In this document: positions 1 through 6,150 of the stretch, piece after piece | How the letters are laid out: the number at the start of each line of letters is the position of its first letter | Position numbering within the stretch: position 1 is the stretch's first letter | Source of the DNA: Methanosarcina sp. | Lineage (GTDB): Archaea > Halobacteriota > Methanosarcinia > Methanosarcinales > Methanosarcinaceae | Assembly: GCA_013331265.1 (NCBI GenBank) | Contig: DUGS01000129.1 | Span: 473 to 11,643, forward strand | Direction: 5' to 3' | Length of the DNA stretch: 11,171 nucleotides | Program-made: the position numbers and the translations under genes | The notes under the pieces: model-generated | Told to the model about the DNA's origin: nothing | Database searches by the model: none | What the model saw: only the letters and a program-made list of their open reading frames with translations

Positions 1-183
1 TTTGAGAAGTCAGGCTTTGACCTCAAGAAAGATGTAACACACAACACAGTGGTTATTCCAGGTCTTGCTGCACGTCTACAGGGTGACCTTGAAGACAAGC
101 TCAACGCAAAGGTCCTTGTGGGCCCAATGGACTCCGGAAGGCTCCCAGGCTGGATGGAAAAGAACTGGCCACCAAAGAAATAA
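1..183 (+). CDS. cdhE: ACDS complex gamma subunit (corrinoid/Fe-S protein large subunit), C-terminal fragment
   Basis: Frame 1 is open from the window edge to TAA at 181-183, giving the last 60 residues. The tail contains VVIPGLAARLQGDLED and VLVGPMDSGRLPGWMEKNWP, which I recognise as the conserved C-terminus of CdhE. This is the large subunit of the corrinoid iron-sulfur protein in the acetyl-CoA decarbonylase/synthase complex. In methanogens the complex cleaves or builds acetyl-CoA, and the gamma/delta pair carries the methyl group between the A-cluster and tetrahydrosarcinapterin. The N-terminal [4Fe-4S] and corrinoid parts lie outside the window. cdhE is normally the last gene of the cdh operon, which fits the terminator just after it. 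Recognition is from remembered family sequence, not from a search. Confidence 0.9.
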   Translation, partial: FEKSGFDLKKDVTHNTVVIPGLAARLQGDLEDKLNAKVLVGPMDSGRLPGWMEKNWPPKK

Positions 184-210
184 ATTGGAACATAATTTTA
201 GATCAAAAGC

Positions 211-245
211 ATCCGTGCTATCTGCACGGGTACTTTACTTTTTTC
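211..245 (+). terminator. Hairpin plus U-rich terminator after cdhE
   Basis: ATCCGTGC (211-218) pairs with GCACGGGT (224-231) around a 5-base loop: 8 pairs, one of them G-U. The T-rich run ACTTTACTTTTTTC follows at 232-245. It lies 28 bases after the cdhE stop, so it probably ends the cdh operon transcript. Confidence 0.7.
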
Positions 246-288
246 ATTGGAATTATTAATTTAGTGCGTTATTTTGAAGTTGTTGAAT

Positions 289-308
289 AAAAGTCCTGAT
301 AGGCTTTT
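289..308 (+). other. Short A/T-rich hairpin in the cdhE-glycosyltransferase spacer
   Basis: AAAAGTC (289-295) pairs with GGCTTTT (302-308), including one G-U pair, around a 6-base loop. Outer bases GAAT (285-288) and ATTC (311-314) can extend it. It could be a back-up terminator for cdh. The remainder of the spacer to about 420 is very AT-rich and shows nothing else I can name. Confidence 0.3.
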
Positions 309-421
309 CAATTCTATTGATTACTTTTTAAATTTTATTTATAATATTATAAGATTTTACTTTTTAACTTTTATTCATAATTTCACAAGATAATTAACTT
401 CGTTGAAAATAGTATAGAGAT

Positions 422-446
422 GTATTATAAAAGTAACAGTAAGGTG
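422..446 (+). promoter_or_regulatory. TATA-like box and Shine-Dalgarno before the glycosyltransferase
   Basis: TATTATAA lies at 423-430 and AAGGTG, a Shine-Dalgarno-like match, at 441-446. If the TATA box is used, transcription would begin near 450, which conflicts with use of the SD. An earlier AT-rich TATA-like stretch at 335-351 would instead give a leader of roughly 80-90 bases. The SD position bears on the start of the next gene. Confidence 0.35.
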
Positions 447-472
447 TTAATATTACACATGTTTCGCTGGTA

Positions 473-1186
473 TTGCCGGCTTACAACGAGGTAACAAGAA
501 TAGAAAAAACGGTGAACCAAACTGCAGAAACTCTAAAGGATATTACTCCTTCGTTTGAGATTATCATAGCAGAAGATGGAAGCAGTGACGGGACAGATCG
601 AATAGCTAATAAACTTGCAACGGATTACAGCTATGTAAGCCATCTCCATTCTGATTCACGCCAGGGACGCGGCAAGGCGTTGAATAGAGCTTTTAAATAT
701 GCATCAGGAGATGTCCTGTGTTATATTGATGTGGATCTTGCAACCGATATGAGCCATCTGAAGGAACTTATAGAATCAATTTCAATTGAAGGATATGATT
801 TTGCAACAGGCTCCAGAATGATGCCCCAGAGCAATGTCAAAAGGCCCTTAAAAAGAGGCATAGCCAGTAAAGGATTTAATTTTCTGGTGCATGCTTTTTT
901 ACACTCAAAGTTATACGACCATCAATGCGGATTTAAGGCTTTTAAAAAAGAACCATTGTTTGAACTGATTGATGAAGTACAGGATAAGCACTGGTTCTGG
1001 GATACCGAACTCATGGTTCTTGCACAGTCCAGGGGATTTATGGTTAAAGAGTTCCCGGTAATCTGGAGGCATGGAGGAACAACTAAAGTAAACCTGAAGA
1101 AAGATATTTTAGGAATGGGGTCCCAAATTTTCCGTTTACGTCGGAGTTTGAAGAAACAGTCAAAGAAAAAGGCAGTAAAATCCTGA
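473..1186 (+). CDS. Glycosyltransferase family 2, DPM1/polyprenyl-phosphate sugar synthase type
   Basis: From TTG 473 the 237-residue product shows the GT-A fold motifs in order: PAYNE (2-6), the nucleotide-binding AEDGSSDGTD (33-42), the DVDLATD acidic motif (86-92) that would hold the metal and NDP-sugar, ATGSRM (111-116), QCGFKAF (151-157), and a basic C-terminus rich in K and R. No membrane segment is visible, so it resembles the catalytic-domain-only dolichol-phosphate mannose synthases. The likely role is charging a polyprenyl phosphate with mannose or glucose for N-glycan or surface polysaccharide synthesis; the donor sugar cannot be read. The start is uncertain. The same frame is open back to a TAA at 440-442 and encodes ITHVSLVL directly before PAYNE, the usual first beta strand. 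That suggests initiation at a non-standard ATT (452), 5 bases after AAGGTG, rather than at TTG 473. Confidence 0.85.
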   Translation: MPAYNEVTRIEKTVNQTAETLKDITPSFEIIIAEDGSSDGTDRIANKLATDYSYVSHLHSDSRQGRGKALNRAFKYASGDVLCYIDVDLATDMSHLKELIESISIEGYDFATGSRMMPQSNVKRPLKRGIASKGFNFLVHAFLHSKLYDHQCGFKAFKKEPLFELIDEVQDKHWFWDTELMVLAQSRGFMVKEFPVIWRHGGTTKVNLKKDILGMGSQIFRLRRSLKKQSKKKAVKS

Positions 1187-1196
1187 GAGGGATGCT

Positions 1197-1274
1197 TTGA
1201 GCAAAACAGAATCCAGAACAAAGCAGATCTTTTATACGAAGAAGCGTAAAACCCATGAAATCTTAATTTCATAG
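1197..1274 (+). CDS. Possible 25-residue basic small ORF
   Basis: A TTG at 1197 lies 5 bases after GAGAGGG (1185-1191), a fair Shine-Dalgarno that overlaps the glycosyltransferase stop. It opens a 25-codon frame ending in TAG (1272-1274). The peptide (LSKTESRTKQIFYTKKRKTH, then EILIS) is basic and unlike any family I know. It could be a translationally coupled small protein, the remnant of a lost downstream gene, or chance. An A/T-rich hairpin, ATGAAAT (1255-1261) with ATTTCAT (1266-1272), overlaps its end. Confidence 0.2.
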   Translation: MSKTESRTKQIFYTKKRKTHEILIS

Positions 1275-1320
1275 GATATAAGCGTCAACTTCTAAACTGT
1301 TAACCATTATTGATTCTGCT

Positions 1321-1425
1321 CATATAAAACGGGATAACAGGTATCACATACCTGAAGGGATCGGGAAAAAGTCAAGGAAAGCCAAAAGCTGAAAGCCGAA
1401 AGGCATCTCAAGTACACAGATCCTT
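1321..1425 (+). other. TATA box followed by palindrome and folded segment (possible ncRNA or operator)
   Basis: CATATAAAAC at 1321-1330 looks like an archaeal TATA box. About 15 bases on is a perfect inverted repeat, CAGGTAT (1338-1344) CAC ATACCTG (1348-1354). AGGGATC (1356-1362) can then pair with GATCCTT (1419-1425), enclosing a small GCC-GAAA-GGC tetraloop hairpin (1395-1404). There is no long reading frame. This could be the 5' part of a non-coding RNA, a repressor site over a start point, or part of a long nmd3 leader. The evidence is base pairing by eye only. Confidence 0.3.
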
Positions 1426-1466
1426 AACTTCCAGAGACAATCGAACCTGGCAAAATTATACAAATG

Positions 1467-1475
1467 CTTATATAA
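1467..1475 (+). promoter_or_regulatory. Candidate TATA box for the nmd3 operon
   Basis: CTTATATAA at 1467-1475 is a good archaeal TATA match. Transcription from near 1495-1500 would give a leader of roughly 240 bases before nmd3. A 7-bp hairpin, AAAGCCT (1480-1486) with AGGCTTT (1495-1501), falls between the box and the expected start point and could be an operator-like palindrome. Confidence 0.4.
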
Positions 1476-1547
1476 GGAAAAAGCCTATTTAATCAGGCTT
1501 TCAAACTATATATTTTTCAACAATTATTTAGAAATATGATGTAGCAG

Positions 1548-1581
1548 CGGCTGGGCTGAGAATTATATTTCAGTCCAACTG
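1548..1581 (+). other. Stable hairpin in the putative nmd3 leader
   Basis: CGGCTGGGCTGA (1548-1559) pairs with TCAGTCCAACTG (1570-1581) around a 10-base A/T-rich loop. Eleven of twelve positions pair, including two G-U, with one mismatch. It is the most GC-rich element in an otherwise AT-rich spacer. I see nothing else definite between 1582 and the nmd3 Shine-Dalgarno (AAGGA, 1726-1730). Confidence 0.35.
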
Positions 1582-1736
1582 TAAAGAGCATGAATAAAGA
1601 AAGGATTGCAGATCCAGCTATTCTTAAATAACATGAGTGTGCTTAACAGATGAACTGCCTGGTATTACTCAAAAAATTTGATTTCTGAATACTTTGAGAA
1701 CTATTACTCTAAGAAGACTATCAATAAGGATTATAG

Positions 1737-2801
1737 ATGAATTCCATTACATGCCCGAAATGCGGCAAAGAATGCGACAAACTTTTTGATTCCGTTTGCA
1801 GGGACTGTTTCTTTGAAACTTTCAAACTAATCGAGCTGCCCCTTGTACTCCATGTAAGGATCTGTTCCAGCTGCGGAGCATATTTCCACAGGAGCCGCTG
1901 GGAAAATATCGGCAATCTGGAAGAAGTGGTGTTGAAAGCCGTAGAAAACGCCCTTTTTATCCACAACGAAGCAGGAGATGTGGAACTCTACCTGGAGCCG
2001 AAGGAAATTACACCTTACATATACATGGTTAGAGCCAAAGTAGACGCAGTTGTAAGAGGAGAGCCAGCCCATGCCGAGGCTGAGACCGAAGTAAGGGTTC
2101 AGCGGACAGCCTGCGATATGTGTAGCCGTGAATCCGGAGGATATTTTGAAGCAATCATTCAGATAAGGGCAGCAGGCAGGTTCCCTACCGAAGAGGAAAA
2201 AAGGCGCTGCGCTGCCATAGCCAGAGAAGCTATGGAAAGCATGAAGAAAAAAGGCGACCGTCTGGCATTTATAAGTGACTCCCAGGAGCAAAAAGAAGGC
2301 ATTGACCTTTACATGGGCTCCATGAATGCAAGTCGGCAGGTCTGCCGAATGATTATCTCTGAGCTGGGAGGCAGTTTTGCCGAATCTCCGACTCTTGTCG
2401 GCATGAAAGACGGAAAAAACCTCTACAGGATTACTTTTGCTATGCGCCTCCCGGAGTTCAGACCAGGGGATGTGATAAGGTTCAGAGGAAGAATTATTCA
2501 GATAAGAAGTTCAGGAAAGAAAGTAAACGGAATAAGCCTTGAAGACGGTTCCAGGTTTATTTCAACTCCTGAAGAACTCAAAGGCGCAGAGAAGATCGCA
2601 AACATTGGAGATGCGGTACTTACGGTTCTGGTATCAATAGAAGAAAACGCAATTCTTGTTCTTGACCCTGAGACCTACGAAACCGTTGCAATAAAAAAGC
2701 CTATGCCCTTTCACGCAGAGGCAGGCAGCGAGATCCCTGTTCTGAAAACAGAATATGGAATCTTTGCACTCGCACACTCCGATGTTCCGCAGGAAAAATG
2801 A
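1737..2801 (+). CDS. nmd3: Archaeal Nmd3, large ribosomal subunit maturation factor
   Basis: The 354-residue product begins MNSITCPKCGKEC and has four CxxC pairs in its N-terminal third (C6/C9, C21/C24, C43/C46, C126/C129). This is the double zinc-binding pattern of the Nmd3 family. The C-terminal half, including the FRPGDVIRFRGRIIQI segment near residues 240-255, fits the beta-rich domains of that family. In eukaryotes Nmd3 is the export adaptor of the 60S subunit. Archaea have no nucleus, so its archaeal role is presumed to be late large-subunit maturation or quality control, perhaps with aIF6. ATG 1737 has AAGGA 6 bases upstream. Its stop codon TGA (2799-2801) overlaps an ATG (2798) of the next gene, so the two are probably co-translated. 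Confidence 0.9.
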   Translation: MNSITCPKCGKECDKLFDSVCRDCFFETFKLIELPLVLHVRICSSCGAYFHRSRWENIGNLEEVVLKAVENALFIHNEAGDVELYLEPKEITPYIYMVRAKVDAVVRGEPAHAEAETEVRVQRTACDMCSRESGGYFEAIIQIRAAGRFPTEEEKRRCAAIAREAMESMKKKGDRLAFISDSQEQKEGIDLYMGSMNASRQVCRMIISELGGSFAESPTLVGMKDGKNLYRITFAMRLPEFRPGDVIRFRGRIIQIRSSGKKVNGISLEDGSRFISTPEELKGAEKIANIGDAVLTVLVSIEENAILVLDPETYETVAIKKPMPFHAEAGSEIPVLKTEYGIFALAHSDVPQEK

Positions 2802-2821
2802 AAGATCCGAAAAGAGGAAAC

Positions 2822-4021
2822 ATGCAGAATATCCTTGCAATTGGGTTTGACACACGAAACATTGTCTGCTCTGCAAAAAGGGCAGGTTACACTGTCTGTT
2901 CTATAGACGCTTTCCGTGACCTTGACCTTCAGGAATGTGCATATGCATCATCTGTTCTCGAATGCAGGACTTCAGGCGAACTCCGTCAGATTGACCCTAA
3001 CTGGATAATAGCTAAAATGAATGACTTCGGACTTGACTTTGATGCAATCGTGCCTGGCTCGGGAATGGAGATGCTGGACCCATACAGCTTCCCCTGCCCT
3101 GTACTTGCCAGCAGTCCTGAAGCAGTGCAGAAAGCTTCAAACAAATTGCACCTTGCAAAGAGGCTTGAAGCTCTGGGGATACCGCACCCTCGCTGTTATT
3201 CTCCTGACGAGCTGGACACAATAGAATATCCTGTTATTCTCAAACCAGCTACAGGAGGAGGAGGAATATTTAACAGGGTTGCAAAAAACAGGCAGGAAAT
3301 GCTGGCAGTGTTAGAAGAATTGTCCGGGCTGGACCAGGGGTTTACTGAAAAAGAAATCGTAGTTCAGCAGTTTTTGGAAGGAATACCTGCAAGTGTCTCT
3401 TTGCTTTCTACAAAAAACGAATCCCTGGCAGTTGCTGTGAACGAACAATTAATAGGGATACCCTGGCTTTCAAGGCTGCCATTTGCCTATTGCGGAAACA
3501 TAACCCCTTTCAGGACAGAGTACGCAGAAGAGATGGAAACCCTTTCAGAAGAACTGGTTCTTGAAATGGGGCTCCTGGGCTCAAATGGCATTGATTATCT
3601 GGTAACTGAAAAAGGGCCTGTAGTACTTGAAGTAAACCCAAGGTTCCAGGGCAGTCTGGACACTGTTGAAAAGGCAATGGGAATAAATCTTTTTGAAGCT
3701 CATGCTGGCTGCTTTAGAGGAGAACTTCCGGAAAAACCAGAAGCAAAACTATTTGCTGCAAGGGGAGTTCTTTACTCGGATCGAGAGCTATTTATAGACA
3801 GAAAGCTCATGGAAGTCATTCTCAGGGAAAAAAGTGCGGATATCCCTCCCCACGAAACTATTATTGAGCCGGATTGGCCTCTGACCTCACTGTTTGCATT
3901 CGCCTCAACAAGAGATGAGGCAATCAAATCTCTTGAAGGCGGGGCAGAGAGGCTAAAGACTTTTATTAAAGATCGAATGACAGGAGAAATAGAGTCCCTG
4001 ATCCCTGCTAAAGAAGCGTGA
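2822..4021 (+). CDS. ATP-grasp superfamily enzyme (predicted carboligase), substrate unknown
   Basis: From ATG 2822 the product has 399 residues. Residues 1-100 form a Rossmann-like pre-ATP-grasp domain starting MQNILAIGFDTRNIVCSAKR. The ATP-grasp core has VILKPATGGGGIF at 138-150, with Lys141 and the glycine-rich loop, and VVLEVNPRFQGSLDTVEKAM at 267-286, with the Mg-ATP ligands Glu270 and Asn272 and Arg274. Such enzymes join a carboxylate, via an acyl phosphate, to an amine or thiol. The substrate cannot be read; it resembles archaeal proteins often labelled carboligase or carbamoyl-phosphate-synthase-like. Two starts compete. ATG 2798 overlaps the nmd3 stop, while ATG 2822 has GAGG at 2814-2817 and fits the conserved N-terminus better. 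Linkage to nmd3 suggests co-expression but does not define a function. Confidence 0.85.
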   Translation: MQNILAIGFDTRNIVCSAKRAGYTVCSIDAFRDLDLQECAYASSVLECRTSGELRQIDPNWIIAKMNDFGLDFDAIVPGSGMEMLDPYSFPCPVLASSPEAVQKASNKLHLAKRLEALGIPHPRCYSPDELDTIEYPVILKPATGGGGIFNRVAKNRQEMLAVLEELSGLDQGFTEKEIVVQQFLEGIPASVSLLSTKNESLAVAVNEQLIGIPWLSRLPFAYCGNITPFRTEYAEEMETLSEELVLEMGLLGSNGIDYLVTEKGPVVLEVNPRFQGSLDTVEKAMGINLFEAHAGCFRGELPEKPEAKLFAARGVLYSDRELFIDRKLMEVILREKSADIPPHETIIEPDWPLTSLFAFASTRDEAIKSLEGGAERLKTFIKDRMTGEIESLIPAKEA

Positions 4022-4028
4022 AATTCAG

Positions 4029-4050
4029 CTGCTAAAGGCGCAGTTTTTTT
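4029..4050 (+). terminator. Hairpin plus U7 terminator of the nmd3 operon
   Basis: CTGC (4029-4032) pairs with GCAG (4040-4043), followed directly by seven Ts (4044-4050), 8 bases after the ATP-grasp stop. The stem is short but the U-tract is strong, which in archaea is the dominant termination signal. Confidence 0.7.
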
Positions 4051-4053
4051 CCA

Positions 4054-4062
4054 GATATAAAT
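4054..4062 (+). promoter_or_regulatory. TATA box for tfe
   Basis: GATATAAAT at 4054-4062 lies just after the upstream terminator and about 80 bases before tfe. It predicts a start point near 4083 and a leader of about 55 bases. Confidence 0.45.
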
Positions 4063-4138
4063 TTCTTAATAGAAGTTGTAATGTAAACTTTAATACTGAT
4101 ATGTTCAATTCATATAAGGGATTTGCGAGGTGAACACT

Positions 4139-4633
4139 TTGGTCGATTTGAATGACAAGGTAATTAGAGGATACCTCATAAGCCTTGTAGGGGAAGACGG
4201 GCTTAAAATGATAGAAGAAATGCCCGAAGGCGAGATCACGGATGAAGAAGTTGCGACAAAGACTGGAGTTCTGTTAAATACCGTGAGAAGAACTCTTTTT
4301 ATACTCTATGAGAATAAATTTGCAATCTGCCGCAGAGAAAGAGATTCAAATAGCGGATGGCTGACTTATCTCTGGCATCTGGACTTTACCGATATAGAGC
4401 ACCAGCTTATGAGAGAGAAGAGAAAACTGTTAAGGAACCTGAAGACCCGCCTTGAATTTGAAGAAAATAATGTGTTTTATGTTTGCCCGCAGGGTTGTGT
4501 TCGCCTCCTTTTTGACGAAGCAACGGAAACAGAATTTCTCTGTCCCATGTGCGGGGAAGACATGGTCTTCTATGATAATTCCCGCTTTGTGGGAGTCTTG
4601 AAAAAGCGTGTGGATGCTTTGAGTTCTGCATAA
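4139..4633 (+). CDS. tfe: Transcription factor E, alpha subunit (TFE)
   Basis: The 164-residue product has an N-terminal winged-helix domain (1-85, with DEEVATKTGVLLNTVRRTLF as its helix-turn-helix region), a charged helical linker (about 86-108) and a C-terminal zinc ribbon with C116/C120 and C135/C138 (CPQGC and CPMC). This is the layout of archaeal TFE, homologous to the large subunit of eukaryotic TFIIE. It binds the RNA polymerase clamp and stalk and aids promoter opening. The longest open start is GTG 4130, but that codon lies inside the Shine-Dalgarno GAGGTG (4127-4132). TTG 4139 is 6 bases after the SD and gives the N-terminus (M)VDLNDKVIRGYL, so I prefer it. The HD-domain gene follows after 10 bases, in a probable operon. 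Confidence 0.9.
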   Translation: MVDLNDKVIRGYLISLVGEDGLKMIEEMPEGEITDEEVATKTGVLLNTVRRTLFILYENKFAICRRERDSNSGWLTYLWHLDFTDIEHQLMREKRKLLRNLKTRLEFEENNVFYVCPQGCVRLLFDEATETEFLCPMCGEDMVFYDNSRFVGVLKKRVDALSSA

Positions 4634-4643
4634 GGGATCTATC

Positions 4644-5156
4644 TTGACCACGCGAGCCGAAGCAATAAGGCTACTTGAAGAATCAGGCTGTGCCCCGAAT
4701 GTGATCGAGCACTGTAAAGAGGTTGCCTCACTGGCAGTTGAGATTGCAGAAAAAGCAAAAGCAGCCGGAAGGGATGTGGATCTGGAGCTTGTAGAAACGG
4801 GGGCTCTTTTGCATGACTCTGGAAGATGCAGAACACATGGGATTGCGCATGCAGTTGAAGGATTCAGGCTGGCTATGGGCAAAGGGATAGAACCTGCAGT
4901 TGCCGAAATAATAAAAAGGCACATTGGAGCCGGAATCTCAAAAGAAGAAGCAAAAGAATTAGGACTTCCTGAAGACGACTATTTTCCCAGGAGTCTGGAG
5001 GAAAAAATCGTTGCGCATGCAGACAACCTTGTAAAAGGAACAAACAGGATAACAATACAGGAAAGATTAGAGTTCATGCATAAGAAAAATATATCTGGAG
5101 ATATAGTTCAAAGGGTAAAGAAGCTAGCTGAAGATGTAGAAGAACTTTCAAGATAA
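4644..5156 (+). CDS. HD-domain metal-dependent phosphohydrolase, HDIG/TIGR00295-like
   Basis: The 170-residue product carries the HD metal-site residues in order: His23 (IEHC), the His57-Asp58 pair in GALLHDSGR, His69, His93 (KRHIGAG) and Asp127 in AHADNLV. It matches the small archaeal HDIG hydrolases that I associate with TIGR00295. Such proteins hydrolyse phosphomonoesters or phosphodiesters of nucleotides; the substrate here is unknown. No extra regulatory domain, signal peptide or membrane segment is visible. The start is TTG 4644, with GGGAT (4634-4638) as a weak Shine-Dalgarno that overlaps the region just after the tfe stop. No ATG is available near the N-terminus. Its coupling to tfe suggests co-expression with the transcription machinery, but a functional link is only inference. 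Confidence 0.82.
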   Translation: MTTRAEAIRLLEESGCAPNVIEHCKEVASLAVEIAEKAKAAGRDVDLELVETGALLHDSGRCRTHGIAHAVEGFRLAMGKGIEPAVAEIIKRHIGAGISKEEAKELGLPEDDYFPRSLEEKIVAHADNLVKGTNRITIQERLEFMHKKNISGDIVQRVKKLAEDVEELSR

Positions 5157-5261
5157 ATTTATGACATGTACAGTTACAGTTACTGATGTTTGATTATAAA
5201 AAACAGAGAAATTATTTATTTAATTGATCTCCCGGTTTTAAATGTAAACGCATTTAGAAAA

Positions 5262-5282
5262 ACGGAGGAAAACTTATATATA
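5262..5282 (+). promoter_or_regulatory. BRE/TATA promoter of psmB
   Basis: CTTATATATA at 5273-5282 is a strong TATA box, preceded by the purine-rich CGGAGGAAAA (5263-5272) expected of a TFB recognition element. A 6-bp inverted repeat, TAAATG (5239-5244) with CATTTA (5251-5256), lies about 20 bases upstream. The predicted start point is near 5303-5305. Confidence 0.6.
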
Positions 5283-5302
5283 GCGATATTAATAATGAGA
5301 TA

Positions 5303-5400
5303 ATGGATTGCTAAATCCTGCGATTTAAGCTAAAAATGCTCACCTCAACTAAAACATTTTTTTTAGCGCCATTTTCTCATTTTCAGCATATTATGAGGGT
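5303..5400 (+). promoter_or_regulatory. Structured 5' leader of psmB
   Basis: The predicted leader of about 100 bases can form GGATT (5305-5309) GCTA AATCC (5314-5318) near its 5' end. It can also form a larger hairpin, GCTAAAAATG (5329-5338) with CATTTTTTTTAGC (5355-5367), apart from three extra Us. GCTAAAT (5310-5316) can alternatively pair with ATTTAAGC (5323-5330), so the small folds compete. The loop of the larger hairpin contains CACCTCA (5341-5347), whose CCTCA is complementary to the psmB Shine-Dalgarno core TGAGG (5394-5398). These pairings were found by eye; a regulatory role is hypothesis. Confidence 0.35.
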
Positions 5401-5406
5401 ATGTTT

Positions 5407-6039
5407 ATGGATAATGACAAATATCTAAAGGGCACAACTACCGTAGGAGTAGTTTGTACCGACGGAATTGTGCTCGCAAGTGAACAGCGAGCCACTATGG
5501 GGCATTTCATTGCAAGTAAAACTGCAAAGAAAGTTTACCAGATAGATGACCTGGTAGGAATGACCACTGCCGGTTCGGTAGGAGATGCCCAGCAGCTTGT
5601 TCGATTGGTAAGTGTGGAGTCACAGCTCTACAAGATGCGCAGGAACGAATCCATGACAATCAAAGGGATTGCAACTTTGATGTCGAACTTTTTAAATGCT
5701 AACCGCTATTATCCCATGATGGTTCAGCTCCTAATAGGAGGGGTTGACAAAAATGGACCTGCAATTTACTCACTGGACGCAATGGGAGGAAGCATTGAAG
5801 AGACAAGGATCTCGGCAACAGGATCAGGTTCTCCCATGGCTTACGGAGTACTGGAAGACCAGTACAGGGAAGATATGTCTGTAACAGAAGGTCTTGACCT
5901 TGCGATCCGGGCGATCCACAATGCAACGAAAAGAGACTCAGCTTCCGGAGAAAATATCGATGTAGTCGTAATTACAAAGGAGGCATTCAAAAGGTTGGAT
6001 CCTGAAGAAGTAAAATCCAGAAGAGCTTCATTAAATTAA
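5407..6039 (+). CDS. psmB: 20S proteasome beta subunit
   Basis: From ATG 5407 the 210-residue precursor starts MDNDKYLKG, a nine-residue propeptide, followed by TTTVGVV. Autocleavage at Gly9-Thr10 would expose the catalytic threonine. In the mature numbering Glu17 and Lys33 (in KTAKKVYQ) are in place, and the GSGS and SGENIDVVVITKE segments near the C-terminus complete the active-site region. Beta subunits form the two inner rings of the archaeal core particle and degrade unfolded proteins delivered by PAN or Cdc48-type ATPases. The open frame begins at ATG 5401, but GAGGGT (5395-5400) abuts it with no spacer. ATG 5407 has proper spacing and matches the start I remember for Methanosarcina PsmB. 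The aCPSF1 gene follows after 111 bases, an arrangement seen in many archaea. Confidence 0.95.
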   Translation: MDNDKYLKGTTTVGVVCTDGIVLASEQRATMGHFIASKTAKKVYQIDDLVGMTTAGSVGDAQQLVRLVSVESQLYKMRRNESMTIKGIATLMSNFLNANRYYPMMVQLLIGGVDKNGPAIYSLDAMGGSIEETRISATGSGSPMAYGVLEDQYREDMSVTEGLDLAIRAIHNATKRDSASGENIDVVVITKEAFKRLDPEEVKSRRASLN

Positions 6040-6054
6040 TAATTTAATTGTTGG

Positions 6055-6060
6055 TTTTTT
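6055..6060 (+). terminator. U-tract terminator of psmB
   Basis: Six Ts at 6055-6060 lie 16 bases after the psmB stop, without a GC hairpin. Archaeal polymerase terminates at U-tracts, with 3' ends shaped by aCPSF1. More T-tracts follow at 6085-6089, 6099-6104, 6118-6122 and 6125-6130, in the leader of the next gene. Confidence 0.5.
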
Positions 6061-6067
6061 ACTTTCA

Positions 6068-6076
6068 ATATATAAA
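6068..6076 (+). promoter_or_regulatory. TATA box for the aCPSF1 gene
   Basis: ATATATAAA at 6068-6076 is a good TATA match. It predicts a start near 6097 and a leader of about 55 bases containing three T-tracts before the Shine-Dalgarno AAAGGA (6136-6141). Confidence 0.55.
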
Positions 6077-6150
6077 CTAACACCTTTTTAAAATATTATT
6101 TTTTCAATATCCATATCTTTTTGATTTTTTGACAAAAAGGAAGATTCTTA

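Noticed and set aside
65..259. 64-codon plus-strand ORF at the left edge
   Set aside because: It is an out-of-frame shadow of cdhE; frame 1 gives the conserved CdhE C-terminus ending at 183.
1272..1274. TAG of the small ORF at 1197 as a pyrrolysine codon
   Set aside because: Read-through adds only six codons before TAA, so there is no reason to invoke it.
1827..2291. 154-codon minus-strand ORF
   Set aside because: It lies entirely antisense to nmd3, has no ribosome-binding site or recognisable domain, and looks like a codon-bias shadow. The same holds for the minus-strand frames within the glycosyltransferase, tfe/HD, aCPSF1 and ftsZ genes.
4430..4924. 164-codon minus-strand ORF across tfe and the HD gene
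   Set aside because: It spans two well-supported plus-strand genes and is low-complexity and Ser/Ala-rich, without a domain.
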